Source of the DNA: Megasphaera sp. AM44-1BH | GTDB taxonomy: Bacteria; Bacillota; Negativicutes; Veillonellales; Megasphaeraceae | NCBI RefSeq assembly: GCF_003467125.1 | Contig: NZ_QSFA01000006.1 | Location: 57,672-121,671, forward strand | Reading direction: 5' to 3' | DNA: 64,000 nt | Shown here: piece after piece, positions 8,245 to 17,315 of the stretch | Position numbering within the stretch: the stretch's first letter is position 1 | Layout of the letters: each line of letters begins with the position of its first letter | Program-made: the position numbers and the translations under genes | Notes under the pieces: generated by a model | Told to the model about the DNA's origin: nothing | Databases searched by the model: none | Seen by the model: the letters and a program-made list of their open reading frames with translations, nothing else

Positions 8245-8261
8245 ATCGGGGAGATGAATTT

Positions 8262-10757
8262 ATGAAACTTTCAGAATCGGATATTGAAAAGGCCGGTTTA
8301 TTACATGATATTGGGAAGATTTTTCAGCGTGCAAATCGAATAAAAAAAAGTCATGCCGCCATCGGGGAAGAAGTATTACGTCCCTATATTTCTCAGGAGC
8401 GCAGAGAAATTCTCCATGCCGTTGCATATCATCATCAGGCTGATTTGGAAAGAGCTGGATTACCAGCAGATGATATCAGTTATCTTATTTATGAAGCAGA
8501 TAATCTGGCGGCAGCGTCTGACCGGCGGATGTCTATAGAGTATGAAGCAAAAGGGGAAGAAAAGGGTGTGCGGTTTGTTCCAACTGTTCCGCTGCACAAT
8601 ATTTTTAACGTTTTCTCTTCGGAAACACAAGGGAAGTTTACCGCTTATCCAGTACGGGGAATCGGCGAAGAGGCAGCAATGCCGTATCCCAAAAACATTG
8701 CTGATATTCAGGCCCCGGCAGCAGTCTATCAAAATATGGCGCAAAAACTGACACAAACCTTTACACAACGTTCTCCGGAAACGATGACGGTAAACGAATT
8801 GTTACAGACAATGGCTGCTACGATGACCTATATACCTTCTAGTACCAATACTGCAGAAGTACCAGATGTCTCCTTGTATGATCATCAAAAACTGACAGCT
8901 GCGTTTGCTGCTTGCCTGTGGCATGTTTTTAAAGAACGGGGAATTGAGGATTACAAATCATATTGTTTTGGAAACAAAGTCAAATCAATACGTAAAGCCC
9001 CAGTATATTTGTTGGTTTCTGGTGATATGTCGGGCATACAGAAATTTATCTATACTATCCCTTCTAAGGGAGCACTCAAAAGTCTGCGTGGACGGTCGTT
9101 ATATCTGGATGTGCTATTGGAACATGTTATTGATGAATTGCTAGATGCCTGTCAGGTCAGCCGCTCATGCCTTCTTTATAGTGGCGGTGGCCATTTCTAT
9201 GCGCTTTTGCCTAATACTAGAAAAATCATGAGCGTACTGGACCAGGCACAATCGAATTTGAATGAATGGTTTATGCGTCATTATGGCAATCGTCTCTATC
9301 TGGCGTTGGCGTATGAATCCTGTTCGGCTGCTGATTTTTCCAAAGCTGGCAATGGTGCTGGAGCTGTTTTTCGCAAGGTCAGCCAGAAATTGGGGAAAGC
9401 TAAACTTTGCCGCTATACGGCAGAGCAATTGCAGCGAATGTTTGATCCTCATAGTCACTATAATCATCTGATTGATTCCAGCCGGGAATGTGCGATCTGC
9501 CATATGTCATCTTCTCATCTGCGCCCTTATGGAGATGCTGATACAGGTGATGAAGCCTGTGATGCATGCAATGGCTTGTTCCGGTTGGGACAAAAGGCGT
9601 TGAAGAAAAATGTGTTCTATATTGCGGCTGTACCATCTCCCAATGCTGTCCCTCTGCCAGGACTCGATGGAGAATTCTATCTCGATATTATAGATGAAGC
9701 AGAACTAAGCCAGAGGGAAATGCCAAGGCGTCTTTATATAAAAAATGAACTAACATTGGGTCAACAAGTGGCAACAACACTTTGGATGGGCGACTATACG
9801 ATTCTGGATGACAATGGTAATCCCGTGGAATTTGCCCAGATTGCCAAAGAGAGCGGTGGAAGTCGTGATGCCAAAGGCATTGAACGTATAGGTATACTCC
9901 GGGCCGATGTAGATAGTCTGGGTGCGGCTTTTATTGCAGGATTGCCTGCTGCGTATGATACGTTGTCGCGTAAAGCATCGTTATCCCGTTTGCTTTCTGT
10001 TTTTTTCAAACGATACATCAATGACATTCTGAAGGGAAATCTCGCATCGGGAGAAACTGAATTTACCTTGTTCGCCAATGAGAAGAAAGAAAAGCGAACT
10101 GTCCATGTGATTTATTCTGGTGGTGATGATATGTTCCTTGCCGGCACTTGGGATGATATCATTGAAGCCGCGATAGATCTGCGTCATGCCTTCGCACGAT
10201 TTACTAATGACAAACTAACGTTTTCTGCAGGTATTGGCTTCTTTAATCCTAGTTTTCCTATTTCGCAGATGGCACAACGGACAGGTGAACTGGAAGATTA
10301 TGCCAAAGATAATCCCGGTAAGAACAGTGTTACATTATTTGGGCATATTGTCGAATATGGGGGGCAGTGTGAAAATCATCGGACAGCACGGTACACATGG
10401 GATGATTTTGAACAGAACGTTTGCAAGGAAAAATTACGATTCCTAGAAAGCCACCTGTCTTTTCCGGGAGAGAACAATATGGTCAAAATAGAAGCAGGAA
10501 AAGGCAGATTGTATCGGTTATTGTCTCTTCTCCGTCAGGCTGATGAAAAAGGACATATCAATGTAGCCCGGTTTGCTTATGTCCTGGCCAGAATGGAACC
10601 CCAAAAGCAGGATACGCGCAGACTGCCTTGTTATCAGCAAATACGGGTACAATTGTATGACTGGTATCAATCGGATAAAGACAGGCAGGAATTGATTACA
10701 GCTATCGAATTATTAATTTATCATATGCGGGATAAGGAAAGGACGATGAAATTATGA
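8262..10757 (+). CDS. csm1: Cas10/Csm1, type III-A large subunit
   Basis: Csm1 is the signature subunit of the type III-A effector. Domain order: an N-terminal HD nuclease domain (GLLHDIGKIF, His15-Asp16), the first palm region (GDMSGIQKFIY, YSGGGHFYALLP), a zinc-finger-like CAIC...CDAC pair, the second palm with IYSGGDDMF (GGDD at residues 620-623), and a C-terminal helical domain. The intact HD predicts DNA cleavage and the intact GGDD predicts synthesis of cyclic oligoadenylates on target-RNA binding. I chose ATG 8262, with GGGGAG upstream; a longer frame from 8199 would lie inside cas2. Its stop overlaps csm2 by four bases. Confidence 0.97.
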   Translation: MKLSESDIEKAGLLHDIGKIFQRANRIKKSHAAIGEEVLRPYISQERREILHAVAYHHQADLERAGLPADDISYLIYEADNLAAASDRRMSIEYEAKGEEKGVRFVPTVPLHNIFNVFSSETQGKFTAYPVRGIGEEAAMPYPKNIADIQAPAAVYQNMAQKLTQTFTQRSPETMTVNELLQTMAATMTYIPSSTNTAEVPDVSLYDHQKLTAAFAACLWHVFKERGIEDYKSYCFGNKVKSIRKAPVYLLVSGDMSGIQKFIYTIPSKGALKSLRGRSLYLDVLLEHVIDELLDACQVSRSCLLYSGGGHFYALLPNTRKIMSVLDQAQSNLNEWFMRHYGNRLYLALAYESCSAADFSKAGNGAGAVFRKVSQKLGKAKLCRYTAEQLQRMFDPHSHYNHLIDSSRECAICHMSSSHLRPYGDADTGDEACDACNGLFRLGQKALKKNVFYIAAVPSPNAVPLPGLDGEFYLDIIDEAELSQREMPRRLYIKNELTLGQQVATTLWMGDYTILDDNGNPVEFAQIAKESGGSRDAKGIERIGILRADVDSLGAAFIAGLPAAYDTLSRKASLSRLLSVFFKRYINDILKGNLASGETEFTLFANEKKEKRTVHVIYSGGDDMFLAGTWDDIIEAAIDLRHAFARFTNDKLTFSAGIGFFNPSFPISQMAQRTGELEDYAKDNPGKNSVTLFGHIVEYGGQCENHRTARYTWDDFEQNVCKEKLRFLESHLSFPGENNMVKIEAGKGRLYRLLSLLRQADEKGHINVARFAYVLARMEPQKQDTRRLPCYQQIRVQLYDWYQSDKDRQELITAIELLIYHMRDKERTMKL

Positions 10758-11134
10758 AAGATATAGCCCGGGAAGCAGAATCGGTCATCTTACAATTAAA
10801 GGCGGAAAATCGTGGGAAATGGCGCTTGCAGACGAATCAGTTACGAAAGTTCCTGACAGCTGTTAATTCTCTGACGAACCATGTCAATGTATATAAAGCA
10901 AAACATCCGCAAGCGACGGAATTGCCGGAAGAACTGGTTGGGGAAGTACAGTTTTTAAAAGTGAAAGCTGCCTATCAGGCTGGTAGATTCCCGGATGTCA
11001 GAAAATTCATGGATGCGTGTAAGATGGAAAAAAGTATTACGGAAATCGGAACCAGTATCGAAAAATATGAAGAATTTTCTCGTTATATGGAAGCATTAGT
11101 TGCATATCACAAATACCATGAAGGGGATAATTAA
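10754..11134 (+). CDS. csm2: Csm2, type III-A small subunit
   Basis: A mostly helical protein of 126 residues whose middle (WRLQTNQLRKFLTAVNSL) and end (FSRYMEALVAYHKYHEG) match the Csm2 pattern. Csm2 copies form the inner filament beside Csm3 along the crRNA-target duplex. The gene overlaps csm1 by ATGA and is followed directly by csm3. Identity rests on both pattern and position. Confidence 0.92.
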   Translation: MKDIAREAESVILQLKAENRGKWRLQTNQLRKFLTAVNSLTNHVNVYKAKHPQATELPEELVGEVQFLKVKAAYQAGRFPDVRKFMDACKMEKSITEIGTSIEKYEEFSRYMEALVAYHKYHEGDN

Positions 11135-11135
11135 T

Positions 11136-11804
11136 ATGGCACAGGAAATCTTACAGGGAAAATTAAAAATCACAGCGGCATTGCATGTTGAAACGGGCCT
11201 TCATATCGGCGGATCCAGCGACTTTGCTCCTATCGGGGCCGTAGATAGTCCATTCATACGTGATGCATTTACAAAAGAACCCATCATTCCGGGCAGCAGT
11301 TTAAAAGGAAAAATCCGCTCTCTCCTGCGCCGGCAGGAAGGAGTTACGGATATGGATAAAGAAAGCCCTGTCATCCAGCGCTTATTTGGAACAGCCGGCG
11401 ATATCATGCTTCCGGCACGGCTGCAGTTTTTTGATATCCGCATGAACCGGGATAGCGTTACTGTTTTGGAACAGGCAGATACCGATACATATTTAGGAGA
11501 AGTGAAATTTGAAAATTCCATTAATCCTGTTACAGGGGAAGCCAATCCACGCCAGATTGAACGTGTTCCTGCTGGTGCTGTGTTTGATTTCCAGCTCGTC
11601 TACAATGTTACCGATGCAGAACAGCTGAGAGAAGATATGATAAAACTGGCCAATGGCCTACACTTATTGCAATGGGACTATCTTGGTGGTCATGGTTCCC
11701 GCGGATACGGCCGCGTGCGGTTTACCGGGTGGCAGGTAGTATCCTTCTCTCATAGCGGTGATGAAATGGCATCAGAAGTACTGTCCCTGTTAAAGGAAGT
11801 GTAG
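11136..11804 (+). CDS. csm3: Csm3, backbone RAMP and target-RNA nuclease
   Basis: A 222-residue RAMP protein. GLHIGGSSDFAPIGAVDSP contains the conserved Asp (Asp37) that aligns with the catalytic Asp32/33 of characterised Csm3 proteins, so target RNA cleavage at 6-base intervals should be active. PIIPGSSLKGKIRSLLRR is the RAMP glycine-rich signature, and GGHGSRGYGRV is the C-terminal one. The start at 11136 follows AAGGGG; an upstream in-frame ATG lies inside csm2. Confidence 0.97.
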   Translation: MAQEILQGKLKITAALHVETGLHIGGSSDFAPIGAVDSPFIRDAFTKEPIIPGSSLKGKIRSLLRRQEGVTDMDKESPVIQRLFGTAGDIMLPARLQFFDIRMNRDSVTVLEQADTDTYLGEVKFENSINPVTGEANPRQIERVPAGAVFDFQLVYNVTDAEQLREDMIKLANGLHLLQWDYLGGHGSRGYGRVRFTGWQVVSFSHSGDEMASEVLSLLKEV

Positions 11805-11807
11805 CGT

Positions 11808-12815
11808 ATGGAATACATTCTCTATTTTCTACAATTCGATACGCCTGTGCATTTCGGTTGTGGCGAAGAGGGCGGCAAGTTAGAAAAAAGTACACTCCAT
11901 TACCGGGCCGATACACTTTTTGGTGCATTATGTTGTGAACTGGCGGCTATCGGTGATGCAGGCGGACTCGCATCTTTATATGAAAAAGCGTCACAAGGAC
12001 ATTTGCTTTTTTCTGATCTGCTTCCCTTTGTAAAAGAAGACGATGAACTGCATTTATTTCTTCCCAAGCCGATACTTACCATAGAACATAATGAAAAAGA
12101 ACCGGTTGCATCCTATCAGCAGTTCAAGACAAAAGCGACACAGCAGAAATCATTAAAAAAGATGGAATATGTCCGCGCCTCCGAATTAATGACCTATCTA
12201 AAGTCGCTGGGGGGCGGCCATTACGGAGGTTGGGAACAACCAGATACAGGACAAAGCCATATGGTGACACGCGTCCATTGTTCTACAGGTGCAGAGCCTC
12301 TACCTTATTATGTCCATGAAATCACACTCCCCAATGAAGCTGGACTTTATGGTATTCTAGGCTATGATGATGAAGAAGACGGCGAATGGGTATTGGCATT
12401 GATGGAACAAATGGGAGTCAGTGGTATTGGCGGTAAACGCAGCAGTGGCTACGGAAAGTTTCATTTTGGTGATGATCCAATCTATATGGATCAAGACGGC
12501 TGTTATACTGACGATGCCGTGTTGTATGCATTGCTTAAGGCAGACGATGCAACGAACTATATGAATCTTTCTGTTTTGCTGCCACAGTCAGAAGATATAC
12601 CGGCTGTCCAGGGGGGACAGTATACACTGTGTAAACGGAGTGGTTTTTTGACTCCTGAGGGAATGACAGCTACGAAAAAAGAAGATATTTACATGATTCA
12701 GGCTGGCTCTTGTTTTTCAAGAAAAATAACTGGCCAGATTGCCGATGTGTCATCAGGTAGTCTGCATCCAGTTTGGCGTTATGGAAAAGGATTGTATGTG
12801 GGGTTGAGCTTATGA
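11808..12815 (+). CDS. csm4: Csm4, RAMP capping the crRNA 5' tag
   Basis: A 335-residue RAMP-type protein with the Csm4 N-terminus (LQFDTPVHFG, then STLHYRADTLFGALCCEL) and a glycine-rich GVSGIGGKRSSGYGKF loop in the second half. Csm4 binds the repeat-derived 5' tag of the crRNA and contacts Cas10. Only three bases separate it from csm3, and its stop overlaps the csm5 start within ATGA. Confidence 0.95.
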   Translation: MEYILYFLQFDTPVHFGCGEEGGKLEKSTLHYRADTLFGALCCELAAIGDAGGLASLYEKASQGHLLFSDLLPFVKEDDELHLFLPKPILTIEHNEKEPVASYQQFKTKATQQKSLKKMEYVRASELMTYLKSLGGGHYGGWEQPDTGQSHMVTRVHCSTGAEPLPYYVHEITLPNEAGLYGILGYDDEEDGEWVLALMEQMGVSGIGGKRSSGYGKFHFGDDPIYMDQDGCYTDDAVLYALLKADDATNYMNLSVLLPQSEDIPAVQGGQYTLCKRSGFLTPEGMTATKKEDIYMIQAGSCFSRKITGQIADVSSGSLHPVWRYGKGLYVGLSL

Positions 12816-14023
12816 TGTCAATAAAAAAATGCGAACATAAAATGTATGAGCTGACCTGCATTGCTCCTGTGCATATTGGTAATGGAGAATCGCTCAAACA
12901 GTTCGAATATATTCATGAGAAAAATAGAAATGAGGAAAAGGTTTATTTTCTTGATCAGAAAAAATGGATGAGTTATCTTATGCGTCACCAGTGGATTGAT
13001 GACTATGCACAAGAGGTCCTTTATAGACGCTGCGTACTGGGGCAATGGCTACGTAATAAGACTCATACATCAAATTTGCGTCCAGTTATACGGGAAATAT
13101 GCAATTCTTATGCAGACGTATATACGACTAAGGAGTCAAAAAAGCATGTCAATGATATCATCCGTCAGGTTAAGACTATAGATGGAGTTCCTTATATTCC
13201 CGGCAGCAGCCTCAAAGGTGCCATGCGTTCGGCCATTTTGTTCCATTGCATACAGCAGAATCATTCAGTGTATCAGCCATATTGGCAGGAACTCAAACGG
13301 GTCATGATGTCGGGTGATAAAAGAAATATTATCAATCGGAATATCCAACGGATTGTCCGAAAGATGGAACGCCAGACCTTTGGCAAATTGAACCCGAAAC
13401 TGGACCGGCCAAATGATGCGTTAGAAAGCATAATGCGTGGTATATTGGTCAGCGATGCCATGATGACAGAGAAAAAAAGGGACACTATCGTGCTGGAAAA
13501 GTACGATATTAGTAAGAAAAGGGGCAAGTCTATTGATCCGCACACGGTTGCGTTATTCCGGGAATGTATTCCTGCCGGAAGCAAATTTCGCTTTTCTATT
13601 ATTATGGATACAGATATGACCAACCGTATAGGCCTGATATCACTGGATATGCTCTGGCAATGGGTGAGAGATTATATTCAATTTGGCCTGGAAGTACAGC
13701 AGTCCGTCTTTGGTAGGCAATACAAAGCCGAATTCAAGGAAAGCCAGCTGGCAGATCTTCTGATTGGTGGCGGGACAGGTTTTTTCTCTAAAACTGTTTA
13801 TTATGCACTGGCTCCCGAAAGAGAAGGAAAGCAGGTGTTGGCTTCCTTTTTCGATCATGTATTATTTTCCACATGGAACCGGCAGACCAGACGGAGAGAA
13901 CCGGCTCATCATCACCAACGCGATGATGATGTACTGACACCGCGCACCTTGAAACTCGCTTATACAGGTGGTGACCGTTGGATTCTCGGACTAGCGGCGG
14001 TAAAGGAAGTGGCAGGATGCTGA
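12812..14023 (+). CDS. csm5: Csm5, RAMP at the crRNA 3' end
   Basis: A 403-residue protein opening YELTCIAPVHIGNGE and carrying VPYIPGSSLKGAMRSAILF, the Csm5 form of the RAMP glycine-rich motif. Csm5 caps the effector at the crRNA 3' end and supports crRNA maturation. Two adjacent ATG codons (12812, 12815) are possible; the first makes the four-base overlap with csm4 that is common in this operon. The end overlaps cas6 by seven bases. Confidence 0.94.
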   Translation: MMSIKKCEHKMYELTCIAPVHIGNGESLKQFEYIHEKNRNEEKVYFLDQKKWMSYLMRHQWIDDYAQEVLYRRCVLGQWLRNKTHTSNLRPVIREICNSYADVYTTKESKKHVNDIIRQVKTIDGVPYIPGSSLKGAMRSAILFHCIQQNHSVYQPYWQELKRVMMSGDKRNIINRNIQRIVRKMERQTFGKLNPKLDRPNDALESIMRGILVSDAMMTEKKRDTIVLEKYDISKKRGKSIDPHTVALFRECIPAGSKFRFSIIMDTDMTNRIGLISLDMLWQWVRDYIQFGLEVQQSVFGRQYKAEFKESQLADLLIGGGTGFFSKTVYYALAPEREGKQVLASFFDHVLFSTWNRQTRRREPAHHHQRDDDVLTPRTLKLAYTGGDRWILGLAAVKEVAGC

Positions 14024-14766
14024 GACTAGCCGAATGCGTTCTTACCTTTCCTGAAACTATTAAGGTCCATCCGGAAATGGGGTCTGTTTTTCATGGTGCG
14101 GTGATGGAGCGCATTAAAGCAGATAGTGCAGAGCTCTATCATCACATGACGCTGCGTCCATACAGCCAGGCCGTTTACTGGGATGCAGAACGTCGTTTAC
14201 CTGTCTGGCGCTTGGGTTTTCTTACGGATGAGGCCTATGAACGGATTTTCCAGCCTATTTCGTCCTGCCATTCTTTACACTTGAAGCAAAAAGGCATAGA
14301 TGTACAGTTAGGAAAATTCACCATAATAAAAGAGACTGATTATGAAAAACTGGCTAAACAGTACATCCGGCAGGAAACGGCACCAGGTGGCGCCGTGTGG
14401 CATATACGTACGGTCATGAGCTTTAAAAAAGACGGACGCTATGTGATTTTGCCTGATATCCGGCTTATCTATCAGAGCCTCTTACAGCGATGGAATACGT
14501 TTTCTCCTGAGACCAGGCTGGAAGAAGATAGCCTTTTGGATCAGCTGACGAATCACTGTCAGCTTACACGGTATCAATTGCGATCACAGACATTTTCTGT
14601 TAATGGCAGTACGATTTATGGTTGCAGTGGTCAGATGCATTATCGCTTTTTTGGATTTGATATGCTGAAACGGATTCAAGGGATATTGACTGCCTTTGCC
14701 CCTTATGCAGGCGTCGGAGTCAAGACGGCACTGGGAATGGGATCCGTCAATACAACTATTGATTAG
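14017..14766 (+). CDS. cas6: Cas6 pre-crRNA endoribonuclease
   Basis: A 249-residue protein; the C-terminal AGVGVKTALGMGSV is the glycine-rich loop of Cas6, and the N-terminal half contains the expected ferredoxin fold with His residues (VHPEMGSVFHGAVME). Cas6 cuts the repeat RNA, here probably 3' of the CCCC/GGGG hairpin so that an ACGGAAAC tag remains on each crRNA. The start within the end of csm5 gives a seven-base overlap. The catalytic residues cannot be assigned with certainty from sequence alone. Confidence 0.9.
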   Translation: MLRLAECVLTFPETIKVHPEMGSVFHGAVMERIKADSAELYHHMTLRPYSQAVYWDAERRLPVWRLGFLTDEAYERIFQPISSCHSLHLKQKGIDVQLGKFTIIKETDYEKLAKQYIRQETAPGGAVWHIRTVMSFKKDGRYVILPDIRLIYQSLLQRWNTFSPETRLEEDSLLDQLTNHCQLTRYQLRSQTFSVNGSTIYGCSGQMHYRFFGFDMLKRIQGILTAFAPYAGVGVKTALGMGSVNTTID

Positions 14767-14780
14767 AAAGGGTGACTCTT

Positions 14781-16133
14781 ATGCGGATTTTATTTTCCCC
14801 GGTCGGCACGACTGATCCTGTACGAAACTGCCGGGATGGGGCATGTCTTCATATTCTGCGCTATTATCAGCCGGACCATGTTGTTTTATACTACACGGCT
14901 GAAATGGAAGAACGTGAAAAACAAACTCATATGTATACCCTTGGTATTGAACATGTACAGCCGGGTTGCCCTGTGAGTGCCATTTGTTCCGGAATCAAAG
15001 ATGCTCATCTGTTTGATTCCTATCTTCATCATCTGCCACAGTCTGTATTCCATGTACACCAGATGTATCCTGATGCGGAAATCCTGCTCAATTTGAGTTC
15101 CGGGACACCGCAAATCAAGGTTATTCTGGCTATCATGGCGACTGAATACGATTGGTGCCGTGGAATACAGGTGGCATCACCAGAAGGCCGTTCCAATGTT
15201 CATACGGTACCTGTTCAAGATAAAGAAGACGTAGAAGAAATGCTGCTATGCAATGAAGATGATGAACCGGGTGCTATAAATCGATGTGCAGAACCGAATC
15301 TTAAAATACTGAGATTATATCGTGAAAAACATGAAATCATGTCACTTGTACATCGATACGAATATGCTGGTGCTTGGGAATTTTGCAAAGGCAATCCGGA
15401 AATTCCAGATGACACAAAGAAACTGATTAAATTTGCTATGTACCGGGCTGATTTGCAGACCAAAGCAGCACAGCAGATTATGCGTAAATATTGTGGGCAA
15501 CATCTATTCCCCTTCTCACATGAAGCGGAAAGTTTGGTAGAATATTTGCTGACTATGCAAATTCATCAGGAAAAAGGTCAATATGCCAGCTTTATGGTAC
15601 AAATATCTCCATTTTTATATGAACTGTTTCTCTACTATGCCAAACAGAACTTGACCATTCCTGTCGTGCAATACCTTGAACGAGATAGGGGAAAGAAAGT
15701 GCTTAAACGCTCGACACTGGTACACAAACCTATGGGACCGGAATTACTTGAATTTCTTGATGAGGCATTTAAAACTCCGTACAGGGATGGAGAGTTGTCC
15801 TTTATTTTGTTGTATTATATTTTTGTATTTGCATTAACAAAGGATGGAGCGATTGATGGAGAAAAGCATCGGGATTTCATGAATGATCCATTGATGAATC
15901 CAGAAAACAAATATATAGATGAATTACGAAAATTACGGAACAATACGGCTCATGAAATAGTCAATGTATCAGCAGATACAGTAAAACAGCGGACCGGAAT
16001 GAATCCATCGGATATTATGCAATCTTTCTGGCATCTGCTTTCTGTTATACTGGGTTTACAAGTAAATAAACAACGCAGTGCTTACAGACAACTCAACCAA
16101 TGGATTGATCAATCTTTGTTGCCAGGAAAATGA
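14781..16133 (+). CDS. csm6: Csm6, CARF-HEPN cyclic oligoadenylate-activated RNase
   Basis: A 450-residue protein. The N-terminal CARF domain begins RILFSPVGTTDP and has LLNLSSGTPQIKVIL, the ligand-binding loop typical of Csm6. The C-terminal HEPN domain has RKLRNNTAHE, an R-x4-H nuclease motif at Arg386 and His391. Once Cas10 makes cyclic oligoadenylate, Csm6 should cleave RNA non-specifically. ATG 14781 is chosen because GAAAGGG is eight bases upstream; a GTG at 14772 would sit on that SD. It is the last gene before leader 2. Confidence 0.94.
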   Translation: MRILFSPVGTTDPVRNCRDGACLHILRYYQPDHVVLYYTAEMEEREKQTHMYTLGIEHVQPGCPVSAICSGIKDAHLFDSYLHHLPQSVFHVHQMYPDAEILLNLSSGTPQIKVILAIMATEYDWCRGIQVASPEGRSNVHTVPVQDKEDVEEMLLCNEDDEPGAINRCAEPNLKILRLYREKHEIMSLVHRYEYAGAWEFCKGNPEIPDDTKKLIKFAMYRADLQTKAAQQIMRKYCGQHLFPFSHEAESLVEYLLTMQIHQEKGQYASFMVQISPFLYELFLYYAKQNLTIPVVQYLERDRGKKVLKRSTLVHKPMGPELLEFLDEAFKTPYRDGELSFILLYYIFVFALTKDGAIDGEKHRDFMNDPLMNPENKYIDELRKLRNNTAHEIVNVSADTVKQRTGMNPSDIMQSFWHLLSVILGLQVNKQRSAYRQLNQWIDQSLLPGK

Positions 16134-16393
16134 GGTAACTATGTGGGTCATGCCGTTTCAGGTTGTTAACAGTTTTGTCGTGCTGTATCTATTTTTTATA
16201 GAAAGTATATGATATAATAAGGGCGGATTTTTGAGAAAAAACGCATAAATCCGCCCCGATGTGATAATCATGCGGGTTAACAGAGATTCTGAAGATGAGT
16301 ATCACTGAAAATGTTATACAATCAAGAAAATCAGAATCCGCCCCGCAAACCGCCTCATAGACCTGCATAAACACAGGCTTCGTAAGGGGTGCT
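16134..16393 (+). promoter_or_regulatory. CRISPR leader 2
   Basis: The stretch between csm6 and array 2. Its last 108 bases are identical to the end of leader 1, and a -10 box TATAAT lies at 16213-16218, matching the position of the one in leader 1. The more distal part (around GGGCGGATTTTT and AAATCCGCCCCGAT) is related to leader 1 but diverged, so selection or recent conversion has kept the array-proximal part constant. Confidence 0.85.
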
Positions 16394-17237
16394 GTAAATT
16401 ACCTTAATCCCCGCAAGGGGACGGAAACCTCAATTCCCTTTTTGCTATAAAGGGAATTTTCTACTAGTAAATTACCTTAATCCCCGCAAGGGGACGGAAA
16501 CGTACAAGGCTTTATGGTCGATAGTGACGGCCTTGTACTCGTAAATTACCTTAATCCCCGCAAGGGGACGGAAACTTGATTTAAGGCTCTTACTATCGGG
16601 GGCCATCGCCGGCTTTGTAAATTACCTTAATCCCCGCAAGGGGACGGAAACTGGTAAGGTGAGTTCTTCGAACTTCCCTTTATGGAATTGTAAATTACCT
16701 TAATCCCCGCAAGGGGACGGAAACGGACTCTAATCGTAATCGATTCATAGTTTGCTTTGAGCCGTAAATTACCTTAATCCCCGCAAGGGGACGGAAACGT
16801 ACGAACGACAGAACAAACAAAACAAACAAAATTACGAACGTAAATTACCTTAATCCCCGCAAGGGGACGGAAACAGGAGGAAAATAATATGGCTAAAATC
16901 ACAGAAAATTCGTAAATTACCTTAATCCCCGCAAGGGGACGGAAACGGTGGTATGCCCATAATTTTTTGTGTTTTTTAATCCTGAACGTAAATTACCTTA
17001 ATCCCCGCAAGGGGACGGAAACAATTTCTTTTGTTACTGCATTTTTTAAAACTGCTGTCTGTGTAAATTACCTTAATCCCCGCAAGGGGACGGAAACGGG
17101 ACACGTCAACCGAGCAATGCAAGTACCTGCAACGTAAATTACCTTAATCCCCGCAAGGGGACGGAAACGAGGAAGGGAAGCGTACGCATACCAGTATTTT
17201 TTGCCACGTAAATTACCTTAATCCCCGCAAGGGGACG
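16394..17237 (+). CRISPR. CRISPR array 2 (12 repeats, 11 spacers), type III-A
   Basis: The same 35-base repeat as array 1, always the GCAA loop form. Repeats begin at 16394, 16467, 16541, 16617, 16690, 16764, 16840, 16912, 16988, 17063, 17134 and 17208. Spacers are 38, 39, 41, 38, 39, 41, 37, 41, 40, 36 and 39 bases. The last repeat is cut after 30 bases and joined to a run of eight T, losing the GAAAC tag. Several spacers hold inverted repeats, and one contains an SD and start codon. Confidence 0.98.
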
Positions 17238-17245
17238 TTTTTTTT
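17208..17245 (+). terminator. Possible terminator made from the last CRISPR repeat
   Basis: In the truncated last repeat the CCCC-GCAA-GGGG hairpin is followed after ACG by eight T. This has the layout of an intrinsic terminator, with a short but GC-only stem capped by a GNRA loop. It would end the pre-crRNA transcript. Confidence 0.5.
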
Positions 17246-17315
17246 GTAATGGACATTACAATTTCCTTTTATGAGTGGTTGCTTTGATCCTCAAAGGGAA
17301 GTTACGTGTTGTATA

